DNA of 64,000 bases, from positions 2,376,978-2,440,977 of the forward strand of contig NZ_PYYB01000001.1 of the NCBI RefSeq assembly GCF_003044185.1. Direction: 5' to 3'. Position numbers and translations under genes: made by a program. Positions 25,256 to 32,589 of this stretch are shown here, in pieces. The first letter of the stretch is position 1. Each line of letters starts with the position of its first letter. This DNA is from Paraconexibacter algicola. GTDB taxonomy: Bacteria; Actinomycetota; Thermoleophilia; Solirubrobacterales; Solirubrobacteraceae. The notes beneath the pieces were generated by a model. That model was not told the origin of the DNA. It saw only the letters and a list, made by a program, of their open reading frames with translations, and ran no database searches.

Positions 25256-25569
25256 TGACGGCGACCGCCGCAGCGGTCCTCATGGACCGCCTCGGCCTCA
25301 CCGACGAGGAGCTCTGCACGACGCTCGGCGTCGCGCCGCTGGAGGTCATCGGCGGTGCGCTGGAGCACAAGCCGCAGCTGCCGCTGCTGCTGACGCTGAC
25401 CGCCGAGGCGGCCGAGCGCGTGCACCCCGACGCGCTGCGGCGCTGGGTCCGCACCGCGGGCCCCGCCGGCCGGCCGCTGGACGCCCTGCTGCGCCAGGAC
25501 TACGCCGCGTTCGAGGACGCGCTCGAGGCGCTGGGCAGCCGCGGGTTCGTCGTGCGCGCCGCACGCTGA
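25255..25569 (+). CDS. Small protein, possibly Xre/MbcA/ParS antitoxin-like
   Basis: This 104-residue protein begins with a GTG that overlaps the prs stop by one base. An N-terminal helix-turn-helix-like stretch (LGLTDEELCTTLGVAPLEVIGG) and a C-terminal WVRTAGPAGRPLDALLRQDYAAFEDAL resemble the toxin-binding region of MbcA/ParS antitoxins (DUF2384). No RES-domain toxin gene is adjacent, so a toxin-antitoxin role is doubtful. Family assignment is tentative. Confidence 0.6.
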   Translation: MTATAAAVLMDRLGLTDEELCTTLGVAPLEVIGGALEHKPQLPLLLTLTAEAAERVHPDALRRWVRTAGPAGRPLDALLRQDYAAFEDALEALGSRGFVVRAAR

Positions 25570-25596
25570 GTTGCAGCCGCGAGCGCGGTCGTGTCC

Positions 25597-25602
25597 TACC
25601 GT
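25597..25602 (+). promoter_or_regulatory. -10 element TACCGT upstream of coiled-coil transglycosylase gene
   Basis: TACCGT lies 33 bases before the ATG at 25636, so this gene would carry a short 5' leader. Confidence 0.4.
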
Positions 25603-25635
25603 GGGGACCCGCCGTGCGTCCGCGCGGCCGCCGTC

Positions 25636-26658
25636 ATGCTCCGCCGTCTGCGCCTGCCATCCCTCGCCGTGCTGCTGCTCGCCCTCGCGGCCGTGGCGAT
25701 CGTCGTCCCGGCGGGCTCGGCCCAGCAGGACACCGGCCAGCTGCAGCGGGAGATCGAGCAGCGCGAGGCGCGCGAGGCGCAGCTGGGCAGCCAGGCCGAG
25801 CGTCTGGGCCGCCTGGAGCGCAAGATCGACCGGCAGGTCGCGCTGCTGCAGGCACGGCTCACCGAGGCGCAGATCGAGCTGAACGGGGCGCAGACCCGCC
25901 TCGCGCGCACCCAGGGCCAGGTCAAGGCCGAGCGGGCCCGCGCGCTGCGGCTGCGCAAGCGGCTCGCCCAGGCCCGCAAGGCGCTCGCCGACCACCTCGA
26001 GGCGCAGTACAAGGCGGCCCGCCCGGACCTCGTGAGCGTCGTGCTGAACGCCAAGGGGTTCGAGGACCTGCTGGAGCGCAGCGAGTTCCTGCGCCGCGCC
26101 CAGGACGCGGGCACCGAGGTCGTGGACGTCATGCGCGACGCGCGCGCCGACGCGAAGGCCGAGGTCCGCCGCCTCGCGCGGCTGGAGCGCCGCCGCGAGG
26201 AGGAGGCCGTCGCCGTGCAGCGCCGCCGCGACGCGATCGCCTCGATCGCCTCCGCCGTCGAGCGCCGCCGCGAGGCGGTCGCGCAGGCGCGGGCGGCGCG
26301 GCTGGCGCTCAAGCGCTCGAGCGCCCGTGCCCGCACGCGCGCGGCCCGCACGCTGAAGAAGCTGCAGGCCGAGCAGGCGAAGGCGCGCGTGTCCTCCGCC
26401 GGTCCGGGCGGCCCGTGGGCGATCCCGTGGGCGATCGTGCAGTGCGAGTCCGGCGGCCAGAACCTGCCGCCCAACGCGGGCGCGCGGGCGTCCGGCTACT
26501 ACCAGTTCATCCCGTCGACCTGGAAGGGCCTGGGCGGCAGCACGCCGCACGCGTATCTCGCGCCGAAGGCCGAGCAGGACCGGCTGGCCGCGAAGCTCTG
26601 GGCCGGCGGTGCGGGCGCCCGCAACTGGGACTGCGCCGCGATCGTCGGCATCCTCTGA
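25636..26658 (+). CDS. Secreted coiled-coil protein with C-terminal Rpf/transglycosylase-like domain
   Basis: This 340-residue protein has a signal peptide (about 1-31, ending PAGSAQQ), a long Arg/Glu/Ala coiled coil (about 32-250) like the regulatory domains of RipA, CwlO or PcsB, and a C-terminal domain of about 80 residues with IPWAIVQCESGGQNLPPN, SGYYQFIPSTWKGLGG and NWDCA. The CESGG glutamate is the expected catalytic residue of Rpf/lysozyme-like muralytic domains. It is probably a cell-wall-cleaving enzyme controlled by its coiled coil. Confidence 0.85.
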   Translation: MLRRLRLPSLAVLLLALAAVAIVVPAGSAQQDTGQLQREIEQREAREAQLGSQAERLGRLERKIDRQVALLQARLTEAQIELNGAQTRLARTQGQVKAERARALRLRKRLAQARKALADHLEAQYKAARPDLVSVVLNAKGFEDLLERSEFLRRAQDAGTEVVDVMRDARADAKAEVRRLARLERRREEEAVAVQRRRDAIASIASAVERRREAVAQARAARLALKRSSARARTRAARTLKKLQAEQAKARVSSAGPGGPWAIPWAIVQCESGGQNLPPNAGARASGYYQFIPSTWKGLGGSTPHAYLAPKAEQDRLAAKLWAGGAGARNWDCAAIVGIL

Positions 26659-26663
26659 CCGGC

Positions 26664-26684
26664 CGCCGCGGCGCCACCGCGGCG
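26664..26684. terminator. Bidirectional terminator hairpin
   Basis: An 8-base perfect stem CGCCGCGG/CCGCGGCG with a 5-base loop, between two convergent genes. Confidence 0.6.
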
Positions 26685-26688
26685 AGAG

Positions 26689-26982
26689 TCAGCGCTTGGA
26701 CTTCGGGGGCTTCGGGCCCGCCCAGACGCCGGTGAGGTAGTGGAAGGTCCGCACGCCCGCCCGGTCGAACGCCGCGCGCGTGCCCGCGTAGGTCGCGGCC
26801 TCGATCGCGGTCGCCGCGATCGCCTTGCCGACGGGGGCGTTCGGCTCGGTCGGACGCGGCGGCCTGCCGTCGCTGGCGTCCTTGTCGAGCGCGGCCCAGA
26901 TCGCCGTGAAGAGCTTCGCGGCGATCTTCCCCGCGAGGACGCTGAAGACGATGCCGAACGGCTTGTAGAGGAGACGGCCCAT
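26689..26982 (-). CDS. DUF4235-type membrane protein
   Basis: This 97-residue protein starts MGRLLYKPFGIVFSVLAGKIAAKLF and later has AIAATAIEAATYAGTRAAFDRAG, the pattern of the actinobacterial DUF4235 family. Two moderately hydrophobic helices are seen, with a basic C-terminus PKPPKSKR. Function unknown. TAGGCT lies 7 bases before the ATG and fixes the start. Confidence 0.85.
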   Translation of the reverse strand: MGRLLYKPFGIVFSVLAGKIAAKLFTAIWAALDKDASDGRPPRPTEPNAPVGKAIAATAIEAATYAGTRAAFDRAGVRTFHYLTGVWAGPKPPKSKR

Positions 26983-26989
26983 GGCCCGG

Positions 26990-26995
26990 AGCCTA
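26990..26995 (-). promoter_or_regulatory. -10 element TAGGCT for DUF4235 gene
   Basis: On the minus strand TAGGCT ends 7 bases before the ATG at 26982. Confidence 0.55.
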
Positions 26996-27119
26996 CCCGG
27001 CGCGCCCGCCGGTCCACCGGGGACTGCGGCGAACCGTCCTGTCGGTCGATAACCATGGGGCAGGCTCGTCGCCAGGATCCGGGACGACGGCACGCATCAC
27101 CGGAGGAAGGAGTTCCGAC

Positions 27120-27842
27120 ATGGACCAGCAGCACGATCCGCACGACGGCGCCGAGGAGCTCCTGCGGCGCGCGCTGATCGACCCGGACACGTCGGCGGCG
27201 CTCGCGCTGCGCGTGGACGGCCTGTCACTCGCGGAGGCGCTCACCGTGATCTTCCACGGACGGCTGGATCTCGGCACCGTCCAGACCTACGTCGCGCCCG
27301 GTGGCTTCGGCGCCGGCGCCGCGGTCGCGCCGTCGGCGCTGCTGCGCGTGCCGTGCGACCTCGACCTCGCCGACGCCCCGGACGCCGAGGGCGCCCACGA
27401 CCTCTACGCCGAGCAGGCCCGTGCGCTGCGCGACGCGCTGCTCGCCGCCGACACGGTGCTCGCGCTGTGGAAGGACGCGCTGGAGGCGCTCGCCGACGCC
27501 CCGGTCGGGGTCGACCGCTCGATCGAGCTCGGGGTGCGCCTGCCCGCCCACCGGCTGATGCCCGTCGCGCTCGTCGCGCCGGAGCAGCGGCTGACCGTCG
27601 TGCCGGTCTGCGGCGCGCGGACGCTGGCCGAGGGACGGCCGCCCCTCGGCATCGCCTGCGCCCAGCAGGACGTCGCGCACGTGTACCCGCTCCCCGACGA
27701 CCCGGAGCGCTGCCTCGAGGACTTCCGCGAGCGCGCGGCCGACCACGCCCGGCGGCTCGCCGACCAGCTCGAGCACCAGGAGCAGTCCGTGCGCCGGTTC
27801 CTGGAGATCTCCGGCGTCGACGACCTGCCCGAGGCCTGCTGA
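27120..27842 (+). CDS. Conserved-looking cytoplasmic protein of unknown function
   Basis: This 240-residue, mildly acidic, alanine/leucine-rich protein has no signal peptide or membrane helix. It has a central helical block (DLYAEQARALRDALLAADTVLALWKDALEAL) and a C-terminal helix (ERAADHARRLADQLEHQEQSVRRFLE) that could be a coiled coil. I do not recognise a family. A purine-rich GGAGGAAGGAG ribosome site precedes the ATG, so it is a leadered transcript, unlike many neighbours. Confidence 0.7.
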   Translation: MDQQHDPHDGAEELLRRALIDPDTSAALALRVDGLSLAEALTVIFHGRLDLGTVQTYVAPGGFGAGAAVAPSALLRVPCDLDLADAPDAEGAHDLYAEQARALRDALLAADTVLALWKDALEALADAPVGVDRSIELGVRLPAHRLMPVALVAPEQRLTVVPVCGARTLAEGRPPLGIACAQQDVAHVYPLPDDPERCLEDFRERAADHARRLADQLEHQEQSVRRFLEISGVDDLPEAC

Positions 27843-27865
27843 CCCGCGGGGACCGCCCGGGCGCG

Positions 27866-27871
27866 TAGGCT
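27866..27871 (+). promoter_or_regulatory. -10 element TAGGCT for secreted protein
   Basis: TAGGCT ends 8 bases before the ATG at 27880. Confidence 0.55.
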
Positions 27872-27879
27872 CGCGCCCG

Positions 27880-28332
27880 ATGCGCCGTCCCCGCCCGCTC
27901 GTGCTCGTGCTGGTCCTCGTGGCGTTCGTCGCCGTCTCGGTCGGCCTCGCGCGCTTCCTCACCGCCGAGAGCCGCGAGCGCGACGCGCTCGTCGACGTGC
28001 TCACCGCGCAGGCGGCGGGCGACCCCGGGGCGATGCTCGACGCGATGGACCCGTCGTGCCGGCGGGCGCCGGCGTGCGTCGCGCAGGTGCGGCGCAACGC
28101 GCGCGGCCAGCGCCTGCCGGGCGAGGTGAAGATCATCAACGTGCAGTCGCAGACCGCGTACGCGCTCGGGGCCGCGACGGGGACCACCCGCGTGGTCTGG
28201 GCGGTCGTCGACCGCGGGCTGCCGACCGTGCAGTGCGTGGAGATCCGGCGCAAGGGGAGCGCGCTGGCCGGTCGATCGATTAGCGTTCTGCGGGTCAGCG
28301 CGCCGATCGACCGCGAGTCGTCGTGTCCCTGA
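27880..28332 (+). CDS. Small secreted or membrane-anchored protein, unknown function
   Basis: In this 150-residue protein an N-terminal hydrophobic segment (LVLVLVLVAFVAVSVGLARFL, about 7-27) acts as signal peptide or anchor. The exported part has four cysteines (two as CRRAPAC, one in VQCVEIR, one at the C-terminus SSCP), which could form two disulfides. Short exported proteins of this shape are frequent in actinobacteria. No family recognised. Confidence 0.75.
   Translation: MRRPRPLVLVLVLVAFVAVSVGLARFLTAESRERDALVDVLTAQAAGDPGAMLDAMDPSCRRAPACVAQVRRNARGQRLPGEVKIINVQSQTAYALGAATGTTRVVWAVVDRGLPTVQCVEIRRKGSALAGRSISVLRVSAPIDRESSCP
28281..28286 (+). promoter_or_regulatory. -10 element TAGCGT for GH2 gene
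   Basis: TAGCGT lies inside the end of the preceding gene, about 100 bases before the GH2 ATG at 28389. Confidence 0.35.
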
Positions 28333-28388
28333 CGGCGTCGTCCGCCCGCAACTCGGCGCCGTCTCCCGTGTCCATCAGCCCCGGAACC

Positions 28389-30317
28389 ATGCGCCGAATC
28401 CTGTCCGTCCTCACCCTCGCCCTCGTGGCCGCCGCCCCGGCCGCCGCGCAGACCACCGACCCTGCGGTGACGACCCCGCCGGCGCCCGCGCCGACACCGA
28501 AGGTCGAGACCCCGAAGAAGGGCGCGCTCTACACGCAGGGCCCGTCCGGGCGCTACCTGCTGGCCGGCACGTGGCTGTTCCGCCTCGACAAGGCCGAGGT
28601 CGGGCTGACCCAGGGCTTCCAGCGCCAGACGACGACGGACGGCTGGACGACCACGACCGTGCCGAACGCGTGGAACGCGACCGACGAGTCGGTCGAGTCG
28701 ATGCAGGGCACCGTCGGCTGGTACCGCAAGGACTTCCGGCTGCCGAGCGCGTCGAAGCGGTTCGGCTACGTCGTGCGCTTCGAGTCCGTGAACTACCGGT
28801 CGCGGATCTGGCTCAACGGGCGGCCGATCGGCAAGAACACGGGCGCGTACCTGCCGTTCGAGGTCCGGCTCCCGGCCGGGCTGCTGAAGCGCAGCGGCAC
28901 GAACCGCCTCGTCGTGCGCGTCGACAACCGCCGCTACCCGACGGACTTCCCGCCCTCCGGCCTGTCGGTCACCGGCAACCCCACGGGCGGCTGGTGGAAC
29001 TACGGCGGCCTGCTGCGCGAGGTGTACCTGCGCCAGGTCGACCGGATCGACTTCTCGACCGTGCAGGTCCGCCCGGTGCTTGCCTGCGCGACCTGCGCGG
29101 CGGACGTCCAGTACAAGGTCGTCGTCCGCAACGACAGCACCTCGGCCGCGCGCGTGCGCGTCACGAGCCGCTTCGGCGCGCGGGCGGTGAACCTCGGCAC
29201 GCAGCTGGTCGGACCGAAGAAGTTCGCGGCGTTCACGCGCACGATCCGGATCGCCCGGCCGCGCCTGTGGTCGCCGTCCAGCCCGACGCTCTACGACGCG
29301 CCGATCACCGTGCGCGTCGGCAAGCGCACGGTCGCGCGCTACGCGCTGCGCACCGGCGTGCGCTCGATCAAGGTCGTCGGTGGCCGCTGGCTGCTGAACG
29401 GGCGGCCGCTGAACTTCCGCGGCGTCGGCCTGCACGAGGACTCCAAGGACCGCGGCTTCGCGATCGACGACGCCGACCGCCGGCGGATCGTCGCCGAGAC
29501 GAAGGAGCTCGGCGCGACGGTCATGCGCTCGCACTACCCGCTGCACCCGCGGATGCACGAGCTCGCCGACGAGCAGGGCCTGATGATCTGGTCGGAGATC
29601 CCCGTCTACGCGGTGAAGACCGAGCACCTCGCCAAGAAGGTCGTGCGCGAGCTGGCTGCGCGCGAGCTCGAGTCGAACATCCTCACCAACCAGAACCACC
29701 CGTCGGTGATCGTCTGGTCGGTCGGCAACGAGCTCAGCTCGCGACCCGGCCAGGTGCAGGGCTTCTACCTCGCCAACGCGGCGCGGCGCGCGAAGGCGCT
29801 CGACCCGACCCGACCGGTCGGCTACGCGGTCGCCGGCTATCCGGCGGCGGGCTGCCAGCCCGAGTACGCCCCGCTCGACGTCATCGGGGTGAACGAGTAC
29901 TTCGGCTGGTACCCCGGCCCCAACGGGCAGATCGCCGACCGCACGCTCCTCTCCCAGTACCTCGACTCGGTGCACCAGTGCTACCCCGAGAAGGCGGTGC
30001 TCGTGAGCGAGTTCGGCGCCGAGGCGAACCGCAGCGGCCCGGTCGAGGAGAAGGGCACGTTCGAGTTCCAGTCGGACTTCGTGAACTACCACCTCGGCGT
30101 GTACGCGACGAAGCCGTGGCTGGCGGGCGCGATCTACTGGGCGCTGGAGGAGTTCCGCGTGCGGCCGAACTGGGACGGCGGCAACCCGCGGCCCAACTCG
30201 CCGATCCACGAGAAGGGCCTGATCTCCTTCAGCGGCGTGCGCAAGCCGGCGTTCTTCGACGTCCAGCGCCTGTTCCGCGCGACGAAGCAGATCGGCGCGC
30301 CGACCGGCGGTCGCTGA
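28389..30317 (+). CDS. Secreted glycoside hydrolase family 2 enzyme (beta-glucuronidase/galactosidase-like)
   Basis: This 642-residue protein has a signal peptide (ILSVLTLALVAAAPAAAQ), a Pro-rich linker, then the GH2 layout: jelly-roll sugar-binding domain (about 45-215), Ig-like domain (about 220-315) and TIM barrel. The acid/base Glu448 lies in WSVGNELSS and the nucleophile Glu541 in LVSEFGAE. Other family hallmarks are NFRGVGLHED and SHYPLHPRMHELADEQG. It probably degrades a beta-linked polysaccharide outside the cell. The exact sugar is unknown. A GTG at 28323 in the same frame is a less likely start because it would precede the signal peptide. Confidence 0.88.
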   Translation: MRRILSVLTLALVAAAPAAAQTTDPAVTTPPAPAPTPKVETPKKGALYTQGPSGRYLLAGTWLFRLDKAEVGLTQGFQRQTTTDGWTTTTVPNAWNATDESVESMQGTVGWYRKDFRLPSASKRFGYVVRFESVNYRSRIWLNGRPIGKNTGAYLPFEVRLPAGLLKRSGTNRLVVRVDNRRYPTDFPPSGLSVTGNPTGGWWNYGGLLREVYLRQVDRIDFSTVQVRPVLACATCAADVQYKVVVRNDSTSAARVRVTSRFGARAVNLGTQLVGPKKFAAFTRTIRIARPRLWSPSSPTLYDAPITVRVGKRTVARYALRTGVRSIKVVGGRWLLNGRPLNFRGVGLHEDSKDRGFAIDDADRRRIVAETKELGATVMRSHYPLHPRMHELADEQGLMIWSEIPVYAVKTEHLAKKVVRELAARELESNILTNQNHPSVIVWSVGNELSSRPGQVQGFYLANAARRAKALDPTRPVGYAVAGYPAAGCQPEYAPLDVIGVNEYFGWYPGPNGQIADRTLLSQYLDSVHQCYPEKAVLVSEFGAEANRSGPVEEKGTFEFQSDFVNYHLGVYATKPWLAGAIYWALEEFRVRPNWDGGNPRPNSPIHEKGLISFSGVRKPAFFDVQRLFRATKQIGAPTGGR

Positions 30318-30323
30318 CGGCGG

Positions 30324-30347
30324 GCGGTCCCGGGCTCCCGGGACCGC
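30324..30347 (+). terminator. Terminator hairpin after GH2 gene
   Basis: A perfect 11-base stem starting GCGGTCCCGGG with a 2-base loop, 7 bases after the stop codon. No T-tract. Confidence 0.65.
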
Positions 30348-30372
30348 AACGCGCCGGACGCGGCCCGTCCGC

Positions 30373-30378
30373 TACCCT
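30373..30378 (+). promoter_or_regulatory. -10 element TACCCT for rplY-pth
   Basis: TACCCT lies 57 bases before the rplY ATG, giving a leader of about 50 bases. Confidence 0.4.
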
Positions 30379-30435
30379 TCCTCGCCGCTGTTGGGCCCGC
30401 CTGCGCGTGCCCGGACCCGACCGAGATCGACGATC

Positions 30436-31131
30436 ATGGCCAAGACCGAAGCAACCAAGCTCGACGTTTCCTCCCGCACCCCGGGGCACTCCCGCGAGAC
30501 GCGCCGTCTGCGTCGCGAGGGGCTCGTGCCCGGCGTCGTCTACGGCGGCGGCGAGGACCCCGTCTCCTTCCAGATCGGTGCCCGCGACCTGCGCCTGGCG
30601 CTCGCGACCACCGGCGCGGTCTTCGAGGTCGTCGTCGACGGCGGCTCCGCGGTCCCGGCGATCCTCAAGGACGCCCAGCGCCACCCGGTCCGCGGCGAGA
30701 TCATGCACGTCGACTTCCTGCGCGTCGACCTCAACAAGCCGATCCAGGCGCCGGTGCTCGTCGAGCTCGTCGGTGGCGACGACGCCCCCGGCGTGGTCGA
30801 GGGCGGCATCCTGACCCAGGTCGTCTCGGAGCTCAACGTCGAGGCGCGCCCGGCGGACATCCCGGACGTCATCACCGTCGACGTGTCGGCGATGGTCGAG
30901 GGCGACACGCTGCTGCTGTCGGCGATCGAGGCGCCCGCGGGCGTCACGCTGCTCGACGATCCCGAGGAGACCGTCCTGGCGACCATCGTCGCGCCGGCCG
31001 TCGTCGAGACCGACGACGAGATCGAGGGCGAGACCGAGGTCATCGGCGAGGGCGGCGACGACGCCGAGGGGTCCGAGGAGGACGGCGAGGACGCCGGCTC
31101 CGAGGACGGCGGCGACGACGCCGGCGAGTAG
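30436..31131 (+). CDS. rplY: 50S ribosomal protein L25/general stress protein Ctc
   Basis: This 231-residue protein of the long TL5/CTC type binds 5S rRNA. The N-terminal L25 domain (about 8-95) has SRETRRLRREGLVPGVVYGG and RGEIMHVDFLRVD. The C-terminal TL5 beta domain follows to about residue 190. The last 40 residues are a strongly acidic Glu/Asp/Gly tail. The rplY-pth pair is conserved in actinobacteria, and pth starts 6 bases after this stop. Confidence 0.95.
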   Translation: MAKTEATKLDVSSRTPGHSRETRRLRREGLVPGVVYGGGEDPVSFQIGARDLRLALATTGAVFEVVVDGGSAVPAILKDAQRHPVRGEIMHVDFLRVDLNKPIQAPVLVELVGGDDAPGVVEGGILTQVVSELNVEARPADIPDVITVDVSAMVEGDTLLLSAIEAPAGVTLLDDPEETVLATIVAPAVVETDDEIEGETEVIGEGGDDAEGSEEDGEDAGSEDGGDDAGE

Positions 31132-31137
31132 TCGGCG

Positions 31138-31749
31138 GTGCGCCTGCGCGGCGCATCGTCCACGCCGGTCGACTGGCTCATCGTCGCCCTGGGCAACCCG
31201 GGCGACCGCTACGCCCGGACCCCGCACAACGTGGGGTTCGAGGTCGCCGAGCACCTGATCGAGCGCTGGGGGCTGTCGAAGCCCAAGGCGAAGTTCTCCG
31301 GCCTGTACACCGACGGCCGGGTCGGGACGCCGGGCGGGGTGACCGCCCGGGTCGGCCTGCTGCTGCCGCAGACGTACATGAACGAGTCGGGGCGCGCTGC
31401 GGGCCCGGCGCGCGGCGCGCTGAAGGTCGAGCTCGATCGCGTGCTCGTGCTGCACGACGAGATCGACCTGCGCTTCGGGGACGTCCGCTCCCGCTTCGGC
31501 GGCGGGCTGGCGGGGCACAACGGGCTGAAGTCGCTGAAGGCGCACTTCGGCTCCCCGGACTTCCATCGCGTGCGGATCGGCGTCGGCCGGCCGGACTCGA
31601 CGGACCCCGACATCGTCGCGGGCTACGTGCTGGGGCGGTGGAAGCAGACCGCCCGGGAGGTCGAGGAGCTCGTGTACGAGGCCGCCGACCAGGCCGAGCG
31701 GCTGATCCTCGCCCCACCGCCCGACGAGCAAGAACAGACAAGCGTTTGA
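31138..31749 (+). CDS. pth: Peptidyl-tRNA hydrolase
   Basis: This 203-residue enzyme frees peptides from tRNAs that drop off the ribosome. The catalytic residues are seen: Asn20 (LGNPG), His30 (TPHNVGFE), the LHDEIDL aspartate and GHNGLKS. The GTG start leaves a 12-residue N-terminal extension before LIVALGNPG. A later start is not available in a good context. Co-transcribed with rplY. Confidence 0.95.
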   Translation: MRLRGASSTPVDWLIVALGNPGDRYARTPHNVGFEVAEHLIERWGLSKPKAKFSGLYTDGRVGTPGGVTARVGLLLPQTYMNESGRAAGPARGALKVELDRVLVLHDEIDLRFGDVRSRFGGGLAGHNGLKSLKAHFGSPDFHRVRIGVGRPDSTDPDIVAGYVLGRWKQTAREVEELVYEAADQAERLILAPPPDEQEQTSV

Positions 31750-31774
31750 AATAACGTACAAGGCGCGCTAGGCT
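31746..31774 (+). promoter_or_regulatory. Strong promoter TTGAAA-N17-TAGGCT
   Basis: A -35 TTGAAA (31746-31751) and a -10 TAGGCT (31769-31774) at the ideal 17-base spacing. The -10 ends 6 bases before the ATG at 31781. It is one of the few promoters here with a clear -35. Confidence 0.65.
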
Positions 31775-31780
31775 GCTCCC

Positions 31781-32536
31781 ATGACCAATCGAGCATGGGA
31801 CGGGACGAGCTACGACCGCATCAGCGCGCCGATGGAGGTCATGGGCCTCAAGGTCCTCGAGCGCCTCGAGCTCCGCGGCGACGAGACCGTCGTCGACGCG
31901 GGCTGCGGCAGCGGTCGCGTGACGCAGGCGCTCATCGCGCAGCTGCCCGACGGCCACGTCGTCGGCGTCGACGGGTCGGCGGACATGATCGAGGCCGCCC
32001 GCACCCGCCTCGGTCCGCAGTCCGACCTCCGCGTCCAGGACCTGCTGCAGCTCGACGTCGCCGACGTCGGCCCGGTCGACGCGATCCTCTCGACCGCGAC
32101 CTTCCACTGGATCAGCGACCACGACGCGCTGTTCCGCGCGCTGCGCGCCCAGCTGAAGCCCGGCGGCGTGCTCGTCGCGCAGTGCGGCGGCGCCGGCAAC
32201 ATGTCGCACGTGCACGCCGCCGCGCACGCCGTGGGGGAGATGCCGCCGTTCGCGCAGTACCTCGACGGCTGGGACGACCCGACGAACTTCTACGGGCCCG
32301 AGGAGACCGAGGAGCGGCTGCTGGCGGCGGGCTTCTCCGACGCGCGCTGCTGGCTCGTCCCGCAGCCGGTGCGGCCGCCGGACCCGGTCGAGTACCTCTC
32401 GACGATCGTGCTCGGCGCGTTCCTGCAGCGGATGCCGCAGGAGCTGCGGCGGCCGTTCGTCGAGTCGACGATCGCCGGGCTCGGCGAGCCGGTCACGCTC
32501 GACTACGTGCGGCTGAACATCGACGCCACCGCGTAG
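31781..32536 (+). CDS. Class I SAM-dependent methyltransferase
   Basis: This 251-residue protein has motif I VVDAGCGSGRVT (about 38-49), acidic VVGVDGS, motif II VDAILSTATFHWISDHDALF and LKPGGVLVAQCGG, a pattern shared with trans-aconitate and BioC-like methyltransferases. The FHWI segment is typical of that subgroup. The substrate is uncertain. It lies directly upstream of phoD but has its own strong promoter. Confidence 0.82.
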   Translation: MTNRAWDGTSYDRISAPMEVMGLKVLERLELRGDETVVDAGCGSGRVTQALIAQLPDGHVVGVDGSADMIEAARTRLGPQSDLRVQDLLQLDVADVGPVDAILSTATFHWISDHDALFRALRAQLKPGGVLVAQCGGAGNMSHVHAAAHAVGEMPPFAQYLDGWDDPTNFYGPEETEERLLAAGFSDARCWLVPQPVRPPDPVEYLSTIVLGAFLQRMPQELRRPFVESTIAGLGEPVTLDYVRLNIDATA

Positions 32537-32538
32537 CA

Positions 32539-32571
32539 CTTCACGCCGCCTTCACCACGCGGTCACGCCGA
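32539..32571 (+). promoter_or_regulatory. PHO-box-like array of three 11-base direct repeats
   Basis: Units CTTCACGCCGC, CTTCACCACGC and GGTCACGCCGA follow one another without gap. Eleven-base repeats with a TTCA/GTCA core are how PhoP/PhoB-type regulators bind. The array ends 5 bases before a weak -10 (GAGACT, 32577-32582), so it occupies the -35 position of the phoD promoter. Confidence 0.6.
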
Positions 32572-32589
32572 TCGGCGAGACTCCGGTGC

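Noticed and set aside
26983-27119. GAACC...CGATAA upstream of 27120 as an ECF-sigma promoter
   Set aside because: Spacing between the two parts is only about 11 bases, too short for a GGAAC/CGTT-type promoter.
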